Source: Candidatus Doudnabacteria bacterium
GTDB lineage: Bacteria > Patescibacteriota > Doudnabacteria > UBA920 > O2-02-FULL-48-8
Assembly: GCA_016182875.1 (NCBI GenBank)
Contig: JACPFQ010000002.1
Span: 1-52,435, forward strand
DNA length: 52,435 bases
Direction: 5' to 3'
The position numbers were made by a program, and so were the translations under genes. This document shows positions 37,753 to 45,576 of the stretch, one piece after another. The notes beneath the pieces were generated by a model. The model made no database searches and had not been told where the DNA came from. It was given only the letters and a program-made list of their open reading frames with translations. Position 1 is the stretch's first letter. Each line of letters starts with the position of its first letter.

Positions 37753-38295
37753 TCAGAGACGGAGGAGACGGAGCCGGTGGAAAACATCCCACGGCAACTG
37801 GTCGTCGGGAACTTCATCAATGGGCATGAAGCTCCAGGAGCCGCCGACACGCCTGTGAATGCCTCGCTGGTCGTCGTGATCGACGTGGAGGAACTCGCAC
37901 ACGTTGCGGTCATCCTCGTAGCGGAACCAGACATGGCGGCGCGCTGAGGTCGGCGTAGACAGAAACTGCCAACGTGGCTGTTCGGCCAATTGTGTGAACC
38001 GAAACCGTATTCCCCGCGGAAGCTCGGAAACCTTGAGCCGGTCGTCCGAGCCGAATATGAGCAGGTTTCTCCCCCACGGGTCGGGCTCACGTACACCCGC
38101 TGCCGGCGGATATGCTCTTCGAAACCCGAGCTCGCCGAGAATTCTGTCCATTTCTTTCTTGCTCGCGCACATGTGCGTGAACTCGATGTCATCGCCGGGC
38201 TTGAGCTCGATCTCTACGCCGGTTTCCGGGTCGATGACGGCAGGGTCTCCCGCGTACCGAACCATGTACTCTCTGCCTCTTTGCGGACGATTCAT
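37753..38295 (-). CDS. GC-rich orphan protein, 180 aa
   Basis: Not recognised. Soluble; begins MNRPQRGREYMVRYAGDPAV, with a GVEIELKPGDDIEFTHMCAS segment and later WGRNLLIFGSDDRLKVSELP and HVWFRYEDDRNVCEFLHVDHDD. Beta-rich pattern. AAGGAGGAGG site 6 nt before ATG; possible TTGACC-19-TATGAT promoter (38361-38331), spacing long; terminator present. Same composition class as the genes at 23046 and 41469-42927. Confidence 0.78.
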   Translation of the reverse strand: MNRPQRGREYMVRYAGDPAVIDPETGVEIELKPGDDIEFTHMCASKKEMDRILGELGFRRAYPPAAGVREPDPWGRNLLIFGSDDRLKVSELPRGIRFRFTQLAEQPRWQFLSTPTSARRHVWFRYEDDRNVCEFLHVDHDDQRGIHRRVGGSWSFMPIDEVPDDQLPWDVFHRLRLLRL

Positions 38296-38565
38296 GACAG
38301 CCTCCTCCTTTCGGCTTTTCAGAGTTCAATATCATAGCACTACTCAGTTGCCCGGTCAACAGCTAGTGGGAGCTAATGACTATTCCCATTTTTGTACATC
38401 TGAGGGGTTAAGTTAGTCTACAAAGGTTGGGAATTCCCAGGTTTCGTAGACAAGTTTCTCACTCGACATAAATTTAGCGATCGCTATTTTTATGTCACTC
38501 GGACTATTCGCCTACTCGTGGTGAGCTTGCCAAACGAAGATATAATCTGAAATAATTATACTGAT

Positions 38566-38772
38566 ATGAAAACACGCTCAGAGCAACCTCGGTTTGATTT
38601 CGAAGAAGAGAAGCCAAAGAGGCAGAATTTAAACTTGTCGCAGGAATACCGCAAAGCAATAGAAAGCGGACAGGGCTGGTGTTCACATTGCCAAGAGCCG
38701 CTTGGTCAGGGCGATAGTGACTGTTTTATGTGCAATCGACAACGGACGAAACAAGAGAAATCAAAAGGCTGA
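38566..38772 (+). CDS. Zinc-ribbon small protein, 68 aa
   Basis: Basic 68-aa protein with CSHCQEPL...CFMC (two CxxC pairs 14 residues apart) forming a probable zinc ribbon. N-terminal half Arg/Glu/Lys-rich and likely flexible. A TATAAT at 38541-38546 gives a leader of about 13 nt without Shine-Dalgarno. Function unknown. Confidence 0.65.
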   Translation: MKTRSEQPRFDFEEEKPKRQNLNLSQEYRKAIESGQGWCSHCQEPLGQGDSDCFMCNRQRTKQEKSKG

Positions 38773-38819
38773 AGTCTAAAATTTCTGCTTGGACCGTACC
38801 TCCCCGCTTTGCCTAAATC

Positions 38820-38945
38820 TAAAGTTCCCCTCCTATCCTAGGAGGGGAAAAACTGCGGCTTATCGCTTGAGGCAAGGCCTTAGGGTTCCTCCCCTGAAAG
38901 AAACCCCCTACCTCACTGGCCGCCGGGGGCTGGAGGCTAGGAAGG
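38820..38945. repeat. Dispersed repeat family F, copy 2 (inverted relative to copy 1)
   Basis: CCCCTCCTATCCTAGGAGGGG hairpin, then CTACCTCACTGGCCGCCGGG, which matches the reverse complement of the corresponding unit at 17840-17870. Confidence 0.7.
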
Positions 38946-38967
38946 GTAAATTCAAGATATAAACAAA

Positions 38968-38992
38968 AAACCCGGCAGGCCCGGGTGTTTTT
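38968..38992. terminator. Bidirectional terminator at the secF end
   Basis: ACCCGG-caggc-CCGGGT hairpin with A6 upstream and T6 downstream, serving secF on the minus strand and possibly the plus-strand zinc-ribbon gene. Confidence 0.75.
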
Positions 38993-39888
38993 TAAGCTCG
39001 GCTGCGGCTCCAATTATGCCAGACTAAGAGCAGCGGCGAGGCGATGAAAATCGAAGAATAAGTACCGGCCGTGATTCCAATCAATAAAGCCAAAACAAAA
39101 TAGCGGATCGTTTCGCCGCCGAAAAGTATAAGCGCCAAAAGCACGAATATGACAGTCATGGAAGTATTGATCGAGCGGACCAGAGTCTGGTTGATGCTGT
39201 TGTTGATGATTTCGGACAATTCCAAGCCGGCGCTTATTCGCAAGTTCTCGCGAATCCGGTCAAAGACAACTATCGTGTCGTGCACCGAGAAGCCCAAGAC
39301 CGTAAGCAGGGCCGTGACAAACAAGCTGTCAATTTCAATGTTATAAAAATGCCCAAGCAAGGCAAAGACGCCGACAACGATAAGCAAGTCATGAATCAAG
39401 GCGACAATAGCGGCCACACCGAATTTCCAACTTGAGACTGGCTTGGAAACTTTTCTGAAAGCATAGGCAATATAGAGAATAATGCCGAGCGAAACCAAAA
39501 TTAGCTGGACGACAGCCTTGGAGCGCAGTTCTTTGCCGATCACCGGGCCAATGGACGTAAACTGCTCTTCCTGAATTCCCTGATATTTATCAATCAGCGC
39601 GTTAAGCAGCTGGTCGTGTTCTTCTTTTTCTTGCGGACCGGTTCGTATAATCACTGACTGCTCCCCCGCCGGCTGGACGACGGCATCATGGAAGCCAGCC
39701 TCAATCAACACCGCTCTCACTTCCGATGCCGCAGGCACGGTGTCGGGAAATCTAACTTGGGTCAAAGTCCCGCCTCTAAAATCAATGCCGAAATTAAGAC
39801 CGTAAACAATCAGCGCGATAATCCCAATGAGGGCAAATACCCCTGAAACCCCAAACCAGAATTTATAATGTTTGATAATATTAAGCAT
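38992..39888 (-). CDS. secF: Protein translocase subunit SecF
   Basis: 298 aa, six membrane helices. IDFRGGTLTQVRF after TM1 and DTIVVFDRIRENLR in the second half are the SecF signatures. Works with SecD to drive late translocation with the proton gradient. The ATG at 39888 lies 8 nt inside secD, so the two are coupled. Confidence 0.97.
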   Translation of the reverse strand: MLNIIKHYKFWFGVSGVFALIGIIALIVYGLNFGIDFRGGTLTQVRFPDTVPAASEVRAVLIEAGFHDAVVQPAGEQSVIIRTGPQEKEEHDQLLNALIDKYQGIQEEQFTSIGPVIGKELRSKAVVQLILVSLGIILYIAYAFRKVSKPVSSWKFGVAAIVALIHDLLIVVGVFALLGHFYNIEIDSLFVTALLTVLGFSVHDTIVVFDRIRENLRISAGLELSEIINNSINQTLVRSINTSMTVIFVLLALILFGGETIRYFVLALLIGITAGTYSSIFIASPLLLVWHNWSRSRA

Positions 39889-41233
39889 GCTTTGCTTCCT
39901 CCGACATTCTCGGTACGCCATAGAGCCAGTGATGAACCAAAATATTATGGCCCACTAAGAGCCTCAAAAACGTTCTGGTAACCGTGATGGCCGTAAACAT
40001 TGAAATAAGAATGCCGATGCTCAAAGTGATGGCAAACCCGCGGATGATGCTCGTGCCAAAGTATGCCAGGATGAAAGTCGTAATCAAACTCGAAAAGTTG
40101 GAATCCCGCACCGAAAGCCAGGCGCGCTTAAAGCCCTCTTCTACAGCCTGCTCTAGTGTCCGGCCTCTTCTCAGTTCCTCTTTCATGCGCTCAAAAATCA
40201 AAATATTCGCGTCCACTGCCATGCCGATAGACAAAATAAATCCGGCGATGCCCGCCAAGGTCAGGGTAATACCCATGAGCTTGAACATAGCCAAGCTTAT
40301 GAGAGCGTAAACCGTCAAAGCAATAACAGCCAAAAGTCCAGGCAGGCGGTAGTAAATAATCATAAACAGCGCGATTACGGCAAATCCAATGAGCCCGGCC
40401 GCAACACTTTTTCTAACTGAGCTTAGACCCAAAGTTGCGCCGACGTTTTGCTGCTCGATGAGCTTGATGGGTACGGGCAGGGCTCCGGAATTAAGCCGGG
40501 TCACTAATTCCTTGGCCTGCTGGACGCTGAACTGGCCAGTGATTATAGCCCGCCCATTGTTTATCGGCTCGTTGACGACTGGTGCTGACAAGAGCTGGCC
40601 GTCCAGGAATATTCCCACCCTTTTGTTGATGTTTCTGGTGGTAATGTCGGAAAACTTTTTGGTGCCTTCGGCATCGAATTGCAAGGCGATGGTGGGAGCG
40701 CCGGTGCGCTGGTCAAACTCAAGGCTCGCCCGTTCCAGCTCTTTGCCGGTAAGTCCGGTGTGAATGAAGATCTGATTCTCATCTATGATTATTTCGCCTT
40801 TTTCATTGGGAGTTACTTCAGGAGGATTGGGATTCTCTTCCTTGAATTCCAAAAACGGCGTTTGGCCAATCAGTTTAATGGCTTCGTTGATATCCTTAAC
40901 GCCCGGCAGTTCCACAATGATTCGATTGCTGCCGGAGACCTGCACTACTGGTTCGGAGACTCCAAAAGCGTTGACGCGCCGCTCAATCACGTCGCGGGCC
41001 GAATTCATGGCGTCGGAGCGGGCGCCTTGCTCAATATCCTTAAGGTCTCCTTCGTAAACCAAATGCGTGCCGCCCTGCAAGTCCAATCCCAGGTTCAGCT
41101 TGAACTGTTTTTCGAAATTAATTTTGAGCGGCTTAAGACTGACTTTGCCGCCCTTGGGCCAGACAATATAAAAGCTTGCTGCGGCAAGCAATAAAATGAA
41201 TATAAATTTAATGTATAATCCTTTGCGCCTCAT
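39881..41233 (-). CDS. secD: Protein translocase subunit SecD
   Basis: 450 aa, six membrane helices with a shortened extracytoplasmic P1 region. GLDLQGGTHLVYE, ERRVNAFGVSEPVVQ, RIIVELPGV and DANILIFERMKEELRRGRT confirm it. Upstream is a terminator and a pair of family D palindromes; no clear promoter is seen. Confidence 0.97.
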   Translation of the reverse strand: MRRKGLYIKFIFILLLAAASFYIVWPKGGKVSLKPLKINFEKQFKLNLGLDLQGGTHLVYEGDLKDIEQGARSDAMNSARDVIERRVNAFGVSEPVVQVSGSNRIIVELPGVKDINEAIKLIGQTPFLEFKEENPNPPEVTPNEKGEIIIDENQIFIHTGLTGKELERASLEFDQRTGAPTIALQFDAEGTKKFSDITTRNINKRVGIFLDGQLLSAPVVNEPINNGRAIITGQFSVQQAKELVTRLNSGALPVPIKLIEQQNVGATLGLSSVRKSVAAGLIGFAVIALFMIIYYRLPGLLAVIALTVYALISLAMFKLMGITLTLAGIAGFILSIGMAVDANILIFERMKEELRRGRTLEQAVEEGFKRAWLSVRDSNFSSLITTFILAYFGTSIIRGFAITLSIGILISMFTAITVTRTFLRLLVGHNILVHHWLYGVPRMSEEAKHA

Positions 41234-41312
41234 GAGTCTGTAGCCTGCCGATTTACGTGTCCTGTCGAATGACAGGATTGGCTCTTGTAGCCAGCCGATT
41301 CATCGGCTATCC
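41229..41312. repeat. Family D (GTAG-type) palindromes upstream of secD
   Basis: Two units start GTAGCCTGCCGATT and GTAGCCAGCCGATTCATCGG, separated by a TGTCCTGTC...GACAGGA hairpin, ending TCCAGGACA. Confidence 0.7.
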
Positions 41313-41319
41313 AGGACAT

Positions 41320-41339
41320 AAAAAAGAGGTTCTTACCTC
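41320..41339 (-). terminator. Terminator between the small-gene cluster and secD
   Basis: GAGGT-aaga-ACCTC stem followed by T6 on the minus strand. Confidence 0.65.
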
Positions 41340-41386
41340 AGAGAAAATTATAGCAAAAATCTCAAAAATTGCAACAAAAGTAAGCC

Positions 41387-41422
41387 TGTTAACAATTTAG
41401 GCGATAGCAGAAATTGTTAACA
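41387..41422. promoter_or_regulatory. 12-bp inverted repeat, operator-like
   Basis: TGTTAACAATTT and AAATTGTTAACA, perfectly paired, 12-nt spacer. Could be a protein-binding site or a weak hairpin. Confidence 0.45.
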
Positions 41423-41435
41423 AAAATAAACTTGG

Positions 41436-41460
41436 GCTGCACAATCGCTGCGCAGCCTTC
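41436..41460 (-). terminator. Terminator of the orphan small-gene cluster
   Basis: GGCTGCGCA-gcgat-TGTGCAGCC stem followed by a T-rich tract on the minus strand. Confidence 0.75.
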
Positions 41461-41468
41461 CCACAGGA

Positions 41469-41849
41469 TCACCATTCGTAGCCGGTGGCACTCCCTGGCG
41501 GTCCCTCGTACTCCTTGCATTCAGTATCGTTCGACAGTTCAGCGTACGTTCCCTTCTTCCAGCACCACCAACAACGGTACTCCTCGTCTTTTCGAGGTTC
41601 GTCGCTGATTTTGAGCCAAACGATATGGGGTCCGATCTCTAACTTTTTCTCTTGCTCTGACATTGTTCGCTCCTTTCCTGCGACGCCCAGCATCAACTTG
41701 CCTGATCCGACGGCAATGGGTACCAGTTGCTTGCGCTCGACCATCTGGCGAACCACGTCAATCCGAGTGCCTGTGGCGCGACTATGCGCCTCGATCGCTG
41801 CGCTCAGTTCTGCTTCCGAGATATCGCTGAGAATTTTTACCCTTTCCAT
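41469..41849 (-). CDS. GC-rich orphan protein, 126 aa, with internal in-frame start
   Basis: Not recognised. First half (MERVKILSDISEAELSAAIE...) is helical; second half, from an internal ATG (41660 region, MSEQEKKLEIGPHIVWLKIS), has a CWWC pair. The outer ATG has GAGGAGG upstream; the internal ATG has its own AAAGGAG site 6 nt upstream. Two nested products (126 and about 64 aa) are therefore possible. Confidence 0.72.
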   Translation of the reverse strand: MERVKILSDISEAELSAAIEAHSRATGTRIDVVRQMVERKQLVPIAVGSGKLMLGVAGKERTMSEQEKKLEIGPHIVWLKISDEPRKDEEYRCWWCWKKGTYAELSNDTECKEYEGPPGSATGYEW

Positions 41850-41858
41850 CGAGCCTCC

Positions 41859-42149
41859 TCAAACGACATCGTCGTAACCTTCCGGTTCCACGCCGTGCTT
41901 GCGGCAGAGTCCGCGAAACTCTTCGCCCATCCACGCGGCATCGAGGTTCGGATTAGGACGCTGCGGGTAAGGCCCGTCCTGTCTTCTGGTCGGCATGTCC
42001 TTGCTGTGCGAGAAGTGAATGGAGCCGCCTTTCCGTTTGCTCCAGTCACAGCCAGTCCGGACGGAAATTTCCAATTTCGCGTCTGGTGAAGTTTCGTAGA
42101 TTTCTTTCACTAGCGCGAACAGCTGATCCAGAGTGATTTGGCTGTACAT
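41859..42149 (-). CDS. GC-rich orphan protein, 96 aa
   Basis: Not recognised; begins MYSQITLDQLFALVKEIYET, then LEISVRTGCDWSKRKGG and a C-terminal GLCRKHGVEPEGYDDVV. The ATG at 42149 is 4 nt after the stop of the 52-aa gene. A longer in-frame start would overlap that gene completely and is rejected. Confidence 0.72.
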   Translation of the reverse strand: MYSQITLDQLFALVKEIYETSPDAKLEISVRTGCDWSKRKGGSIHFSHSKDMPTRRQDGPYPQRPNPNLDAAWMGEEFRGLCRKHGVEPEGYDDVV

Positions 42150-42153
42150 GTTT

Positions 42154-42312
42154 TCACCACTCCGTTCGTTGACTGTGGCAAAACGGACAGCTGTAGTAAG
42201 GGCAGCGAAATACTTCTCGAGGATGGTCCTTCGCATCCTTTAGCTGACGCTTCAGTTCCCTGACTTTCCTCCGCAGCTTTCTGGCATCTTCCCGCAGTCT
42301 CTTGAGTGTCAT
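42154..42312 (-). CDS. Coiled-coil zinc-finger microprotein, 52 aa
   Basis: Starts MTLKRLREDARKLRRKVREL (basic coiled coil), ends with CPYYSCPFCHSQ, a possible zinc knuckle. AAGGAG site 6 nt before ATG. Fits exactly between two cluster genes, which supports it despite its size. Confidence 0.68.
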   Translation of the reverse strand: MTLKRLREDARKLRRKVRELKRQLKDAKDHPREVFRCPYYSCPFCHSQRTEW

Positions 42313-42375
42313 TTACATCTCCTTGCGAAAGGGGGCGGGAGTGGGTCAGGCTCCCCGGATTTAACGACCCCTGTT

Positions 42376-42927
42376 CTACCAACAGCCTGATACCATTCGA
42401 ACCATTGAAGGATCGGCCGCGTCGCGGACGTAGTCTACTACATCGAATCCGTCGCCTTGCCGGATGCGCGGGTGCACGAATCCAACCACGAACAGTTCCT
42501 TGCCAGGATCAGCGTAGAACGCGTGGATCTCGCAGGACTCAACATCGAACACTTCACCGGCGACATGCGGCTCTTCATGCATCGGTGTTGCTTCCAGAAC
42601 CCCGACCGGCTGAAGTCCGAGCTCAACTCCGCCGTCAGGCTCTGGAAAACCGTGCTTGAGTCCCAGCACCAAGAAGGTGCTGTGGCCGCGCAAGTGCGCG
42701 TGGACGTCGGTTCTTCCCCTTGCCCGCATGAGGACAAGCTCGCAGTCCTCAGGTGGAAGGCCGCGCGGCTCGACGATCCGCCGCACGGCCTCCAGCGGGA
42801 ACCAACCGATGCGGAAGCCAAGCAGGTCCTGGATATCGACGAGACCTGAAAACGGATCCGGGCTCGGTGTGATCGAAGCGGCGACTTCGTTCACAATCGA
42901 TGAACGAATTGCCTGATTCAAAACCAT
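42376..42927 (-). CDS. GC-rich orphan protein, 183 aa (cupin-like pattern)
   Basis: HAHLRGHSTFLVLG followed by EATPMHEEPHVAGEVFDV and EIHAFYADPGKELFVVGFVHP gives the His/Glu spacing of cupin beta-barrels, but I cannot confirm the fold. GGAGGAG site fixes the ATG at 42927. First gene of the cluster, 250 nt after a strong promoter (43180-43208) with a terminator-like hairpin between. Confidence 0.7.
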   Translation of the reverse strand: MVLNQAIRSSIVNEVAASITPSPDPFSGLVDIQDLLGFRIGWFPLEAVRRIVEPRGLPPEDCELVLMRARGRTDVHAHLRGHSTFLVLGLKHGFPEPDGGVELGLQPVGVLEATPMHEEPHVAGEVFDVESCEIHAFYADPGKELFVVGFVHPRIRQGDGFDVVDYVRDAADPSMVRMVSGCW

Positions 42928-43039
42928 GGAACTCCTCCAATTCATAAAGCTGCAGCCAGCACGCTACAGCGGTTGTTTAGGGTTTTTGTGCTGGCCACCC
43001 GGGGCTAAGCTTCTCCCCGGGCGAACAAAACAAAAACAC

Positions 43040-43175
43040 CTTCGGCAAAAGTCCGAAGGTGTTGGAATTAAAAGTTAAATTACACCAGGTCTAAACGGAC
43101 TTTGCCAGAAAGCAAAGCCCAGTTCCAAGCGGCTGAAATTTCTTTATTGATTACGATATATATCATAACTTAATA
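43040..43175 (-). ncRNA. Candidate small RNA or attenuated leader of the orphan cluster
   Basis: From the promoter at 43208-43180 the minus strand gives a GGGCTTTGC/GCAAAGTCC hairpin and then ACACCTTCGG/CCGAAGGTGT followed by a T-rich tract, i.e. a transcript of about 130 nt ending at 43040. Upstream GGTGT can compete for ACACC, an antiterminator-like option. Beyond the terminator the leader continues with GCCCGGGG/CCCCGGGT and CCAGCAC/GTGCTGG hairpins to the first gene. Confidence 0.5.
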
Positions 43176-43179
43176 TTAT

Positions 43180-43208
43180 AATATCTCATCAAAGCGCGAT
43201 TGTCAATA
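43180..43208 (-). promoter_or_regulatory. Promoter of the orphan cluster
   Basis: TTGACA (43208-43203), 17 nt, TATTAT (43185-43180; an overlapping TATAAT gives spacing 20). The -35 overlaps the stop codon of the preceding gene. Confidence 0.7.
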
Positions 43209-44354
43209 AACCACGCGCGAGCGGCAGTCAGCTCGGAACGGCTCCGGGATTTTGGCGCAGGTGGCCAGGAATGTTTCGCCTTTCTGAAGCAGAGCCAGGT
43301 CCACAAAAATACCGTTGTAGCAATACTGCTGGTAATCAGCGTCAATGAACTTGCAGAATCTTATTGCCGAGTCAAACTCCCCTTTTTCATTGATGTAATC
43401 CCTGACTGCGCCAAAATAGCAATTGTTTCTAGCATCCTCGCTGCCCCCGTACAAGCACAGCCGTTTGCTTTCCTGGTCATTACGCAAGGTGGAGCCGGCG
43501 ACATCCCGCCCCATGCTCTGGTAGCAAAGATGCCGAAAGTCCGCCTCAGCCTTGTCGCACCACTTGAAGCCCTGCTCAAAATTCCAGCCGTTGAGCTTGA
43601 GAATCATGGAGCTTGAGAGGAAATAGCAACTACTTTTGTACTGCCGTTCTACGATATCGCAAGGGTAAAGCGGGTTCTCCGGCTTGGTGTATTTGGATTT
43701 ATGGCCGGTTTTTTCTTCGGTAGTGATGTTTTCCATGAATGCGCCGGTATAGCAAATTTCGCGGGCCGCGTATTCGGGGTCCAGAATGTCGCAGTCTTTG
43801 ACCGACTGCGGCACTTCGTCATCCCGGAACTGCATAATTCCATGCCCTAGGCCATGCGTGCACTGAAACCAGTTGAAATAATTCTCCTTGGGACTGCCGC
43901 AAACCTTCGCCACTCCTTCTTCATAGCTCGGAGCCGTGGCCAAATATTCTTCCAGCAAGCCGTGATAATAACCGGAATGACAGACCGGCAAGTACTCGGG
44001 TGAGGCCTTGGGGACGCTTCCGTAAACATGCAGAGCAATGTTGCCGACAATGTGCGAAAGCGGATGACAATTGCTTTTGGCATAACCCCCTAAATTTTGA
44101 AGGTCATCCAGAAGAATGAGCGTTTTCTTGCCCCCGTTTTGCTTCATGTAAACTTCAAACGCAGCTTTGTAGCAACCGGTCTTTTCTTTTGGCTGGGGCT
44201 TAGCTTCGCAGTCGGAATGAATGACGGCGGCTGAAGCGACGTTGGGAGCAAGAGCAGTGCTGCCTGGTTCAGTACTTCGGCTATTCCAAAGTAAAAAACC
44301 AAGCGCCGCGATTCCCACGAAGGCAATAATTTTTTTTATCATCGAGTTATTCAT
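43203..44354 (-). CDS. Exported Cys/His-rich repeat protein, 383 aa
   Basis: N-terminal hydrophobic anchor (about 7-25), then repeated units each carrying a Cys followed by an aromatic/Gly patch: CHPLSHIVG, CHSGYYHGLLE, CTHGLGHGIM, CYTGAFMEN, CYFLSS, CYQSMGRDVAG, CYFGAVRDYI, CYNGIFVDLA. The first three units hold paired His that could bind metal or haem; the rest look like disulphide-linked helical repeats. No family recognised. Start is ATG 44354; no Shine-Dalgarno. The structured element copy 3 ends 15 nt upstream. Confidence 0.8.
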   Translation of the reverse strand: MNNSMIKKIIAFVGIAALGFLLWNSRSTEPGSTALAPNVASAAVIHSDCEAKPQPKEKTGCYKAAFEVYMKQNGGKKTLILLDDLQNLGGYAKSNCHPLSHIVGNIALHVYGSVPKASPEYLPVCHSGYYHGLLEEYLATAPSYEEGVAKVCGSPKENYFNWFQCTHGLGHGIMQFRDDEVPQSVKDCDILDPEYAAREICYTGAFMENITTEEKTGHKSKYTKPENPLYPCDIVERQYKSSCYFLSSSMILKLNGWNFEQGFKWCDKAEADFRHLCYQSMGRDVAGSTLRNDQESKRLCLYGGSEDARNNCYFGAVRDYINEKGEFDSAIRFCKFIDADYQQYCYNGIFVDLALLQKGETFLATCAKIPEPFRADCRSRVVY

Positions 44355-44369
44355 ACTTATTTTTAGCGA

Positions 44370-44465
44370 GGTACTTTGCAAAACTAGCTTGCGCAGCGCG
44401 ACGGCGCGAGCACGCAGGTCGCAAAATCAGCAGATTTTGACGACCGGTAGTTTTGCAAATGTACC
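44370..44465 (-). ncRNA. Structured intergenic element, copy 3 of 3
   Basis: Outer GGTAC/GTACC with TTGCAAAACTA/TAGTTTTGCAAA, a short CGCG-type hairpin, and GGTCG/CGACC over CAAAATC/GATTTTG. Core matches copies 1 and 2. In minus-strand sense it begins 8 nt after the PLD stop and ends 15 nt before the next ATG. Confidence 0.7.
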
Positions 44466-44473
44466 GAGCGACC

Positions 44474-45571
44474 TCACATGAAGTTGTGCGCCGGCCAGGT
44501 CAACAGCTCCAGAAACTTCTGCTTGAGCGGCCGCTTGACCCATTCAAACAGTTTGATTTCCTTGGCCATCTGTAAGTCAGACAAAAATTGCTGTTTTAAT
44601 CGAGCGTTGAATTCCAAGCTGCTGCTTATGATGTTCGCTTCATAGCAAAACCAGAAGCTCAAATTGTCGAGGTTGGCGCTGCCGACCGTGCCCCACCTGC
44701 CGTCGACGACGCCGGTTTTGGCATGAAGTAAACTGCCCTGGTATCTGAAAATCCGAATCCCCGCTGCAAGCGCCAATCCGAAGTAAGAAGCGGCTGCCAT
44801 ATCAAGCGACAAATGGTCAGAGGTCACGGGCACGAGCAGTCGCACATCCACTCCTCTTTTGGCAGCCTTTCGCAGTGATGAAAAAAACCGCAAGTCCGGC
44901 ACGAAGTAGGGTGTGGTCAGGTAAATATAATTTTTTGCATTCCTTACGGCTTGAATGAATGCATCACGCAAATATCGCTTGCGGTACTTAAACGACCGGA
45001 AGGTTCGCAAATAAGGCGAGCTTGCCAAAAATTTAAATTCTGAGAAGTTCGAATTAAGGTTCTGAATGACCGTGAACCGCCTCTTCCTGGCGATTTCCAG
45101 CATTCGCGCAAACACCCGTTCCATCTCATGGACTATCGGTCCGGTAACCCGAACATTTGTATCGCGCCAGGTGCTCATCGCACCGCTAATACCTAAGCCT
45201 CCAGTATGCCCAATTTTCCCATCGACTACGAGGATTTTTTTATGGTCGCGGAAAAACCAGGAAGTAAAGTTATGAAGCCGCCAGGGACTTATGGGATTGA
45301 AGAAGAAAACCTGGATCCCGGCTTCAGAGAGGGTCCGTGCGACATCGGAGCTGTAAAAGTCCCTGCTCCCGACCGTATCGAGAATCATCCGCACGCGCAC
45401 CCCGTCTTTGGCCTTTCTTAAGAACAAGTCAACAAATTTTTTCCCGATCTCGTCAAAATGAAAGATATACTGGTCCAAGTCAATCGAGCCTGCGGCATTT
45501 TGGCAGTCCGAAAACATCGCTTCCAGGGCAGACGGCGCGTCCGTATAAAATTGCCAAGTGGTTTCGCTCAT
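44474..45571 (-). CDS. Phospholipase D-like / cardiolipin synthase-like protein
   Basis: 365 aa with two HKD motifs: HKKILVVDGKIGHTGG (about residue 135) and HAKTGVVDGRWGTVGSAN (about 285). Lacks the N-terminal membrane helices of ClsA, so resembles ClsB/YbhO-like enzymes. Probably phosphatidyl transfer at the membrane. Preceded by the cytidylyltransferase gene (5-nt gap). Confidence 0.92.
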   Translation of the reverse strand: MSETTWQFYTDAPSALEAMFSDCQNAAGSIDLDQYIFHFDEIGKKFVDLFLRKAKDGVRVRMILDTVGSRDFYSSDVARTLSEAGIQVFFFNPISPWRLHNFTSWFFRDHKKILVVDGKIGHTGGLGISGAMSTWRDTNVRVTGPIVHEMERVFARMLEIARKRRFTVIQNLNSNFSEFKFLASSPYLRTFRSFKYRKRYLRDAFIQAVRNAKNYIYLTTPYFVPDLRFFSSLRKAAKRGVDVRLLVPVTSDHLSLDMAAASYFGLALAAGIRIFRYQGSLLHAKTGVVDGRWGTVGSANLDNLSFWFCYEANIISSSLEFNARLKQQFLSDLQMAKEIKLFEWVKRPLKQKFLELLTWPAHNFM

Positions 45572-45576
45572 TTCTT

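Noticed and set aside
37990-38416. Plus-strand ORFs over the 180-aa orphan gene
   Set aside because: No ribosome site or promoter; the minus-strand gene has both a strong Shine-Dalgarno and a terminator.
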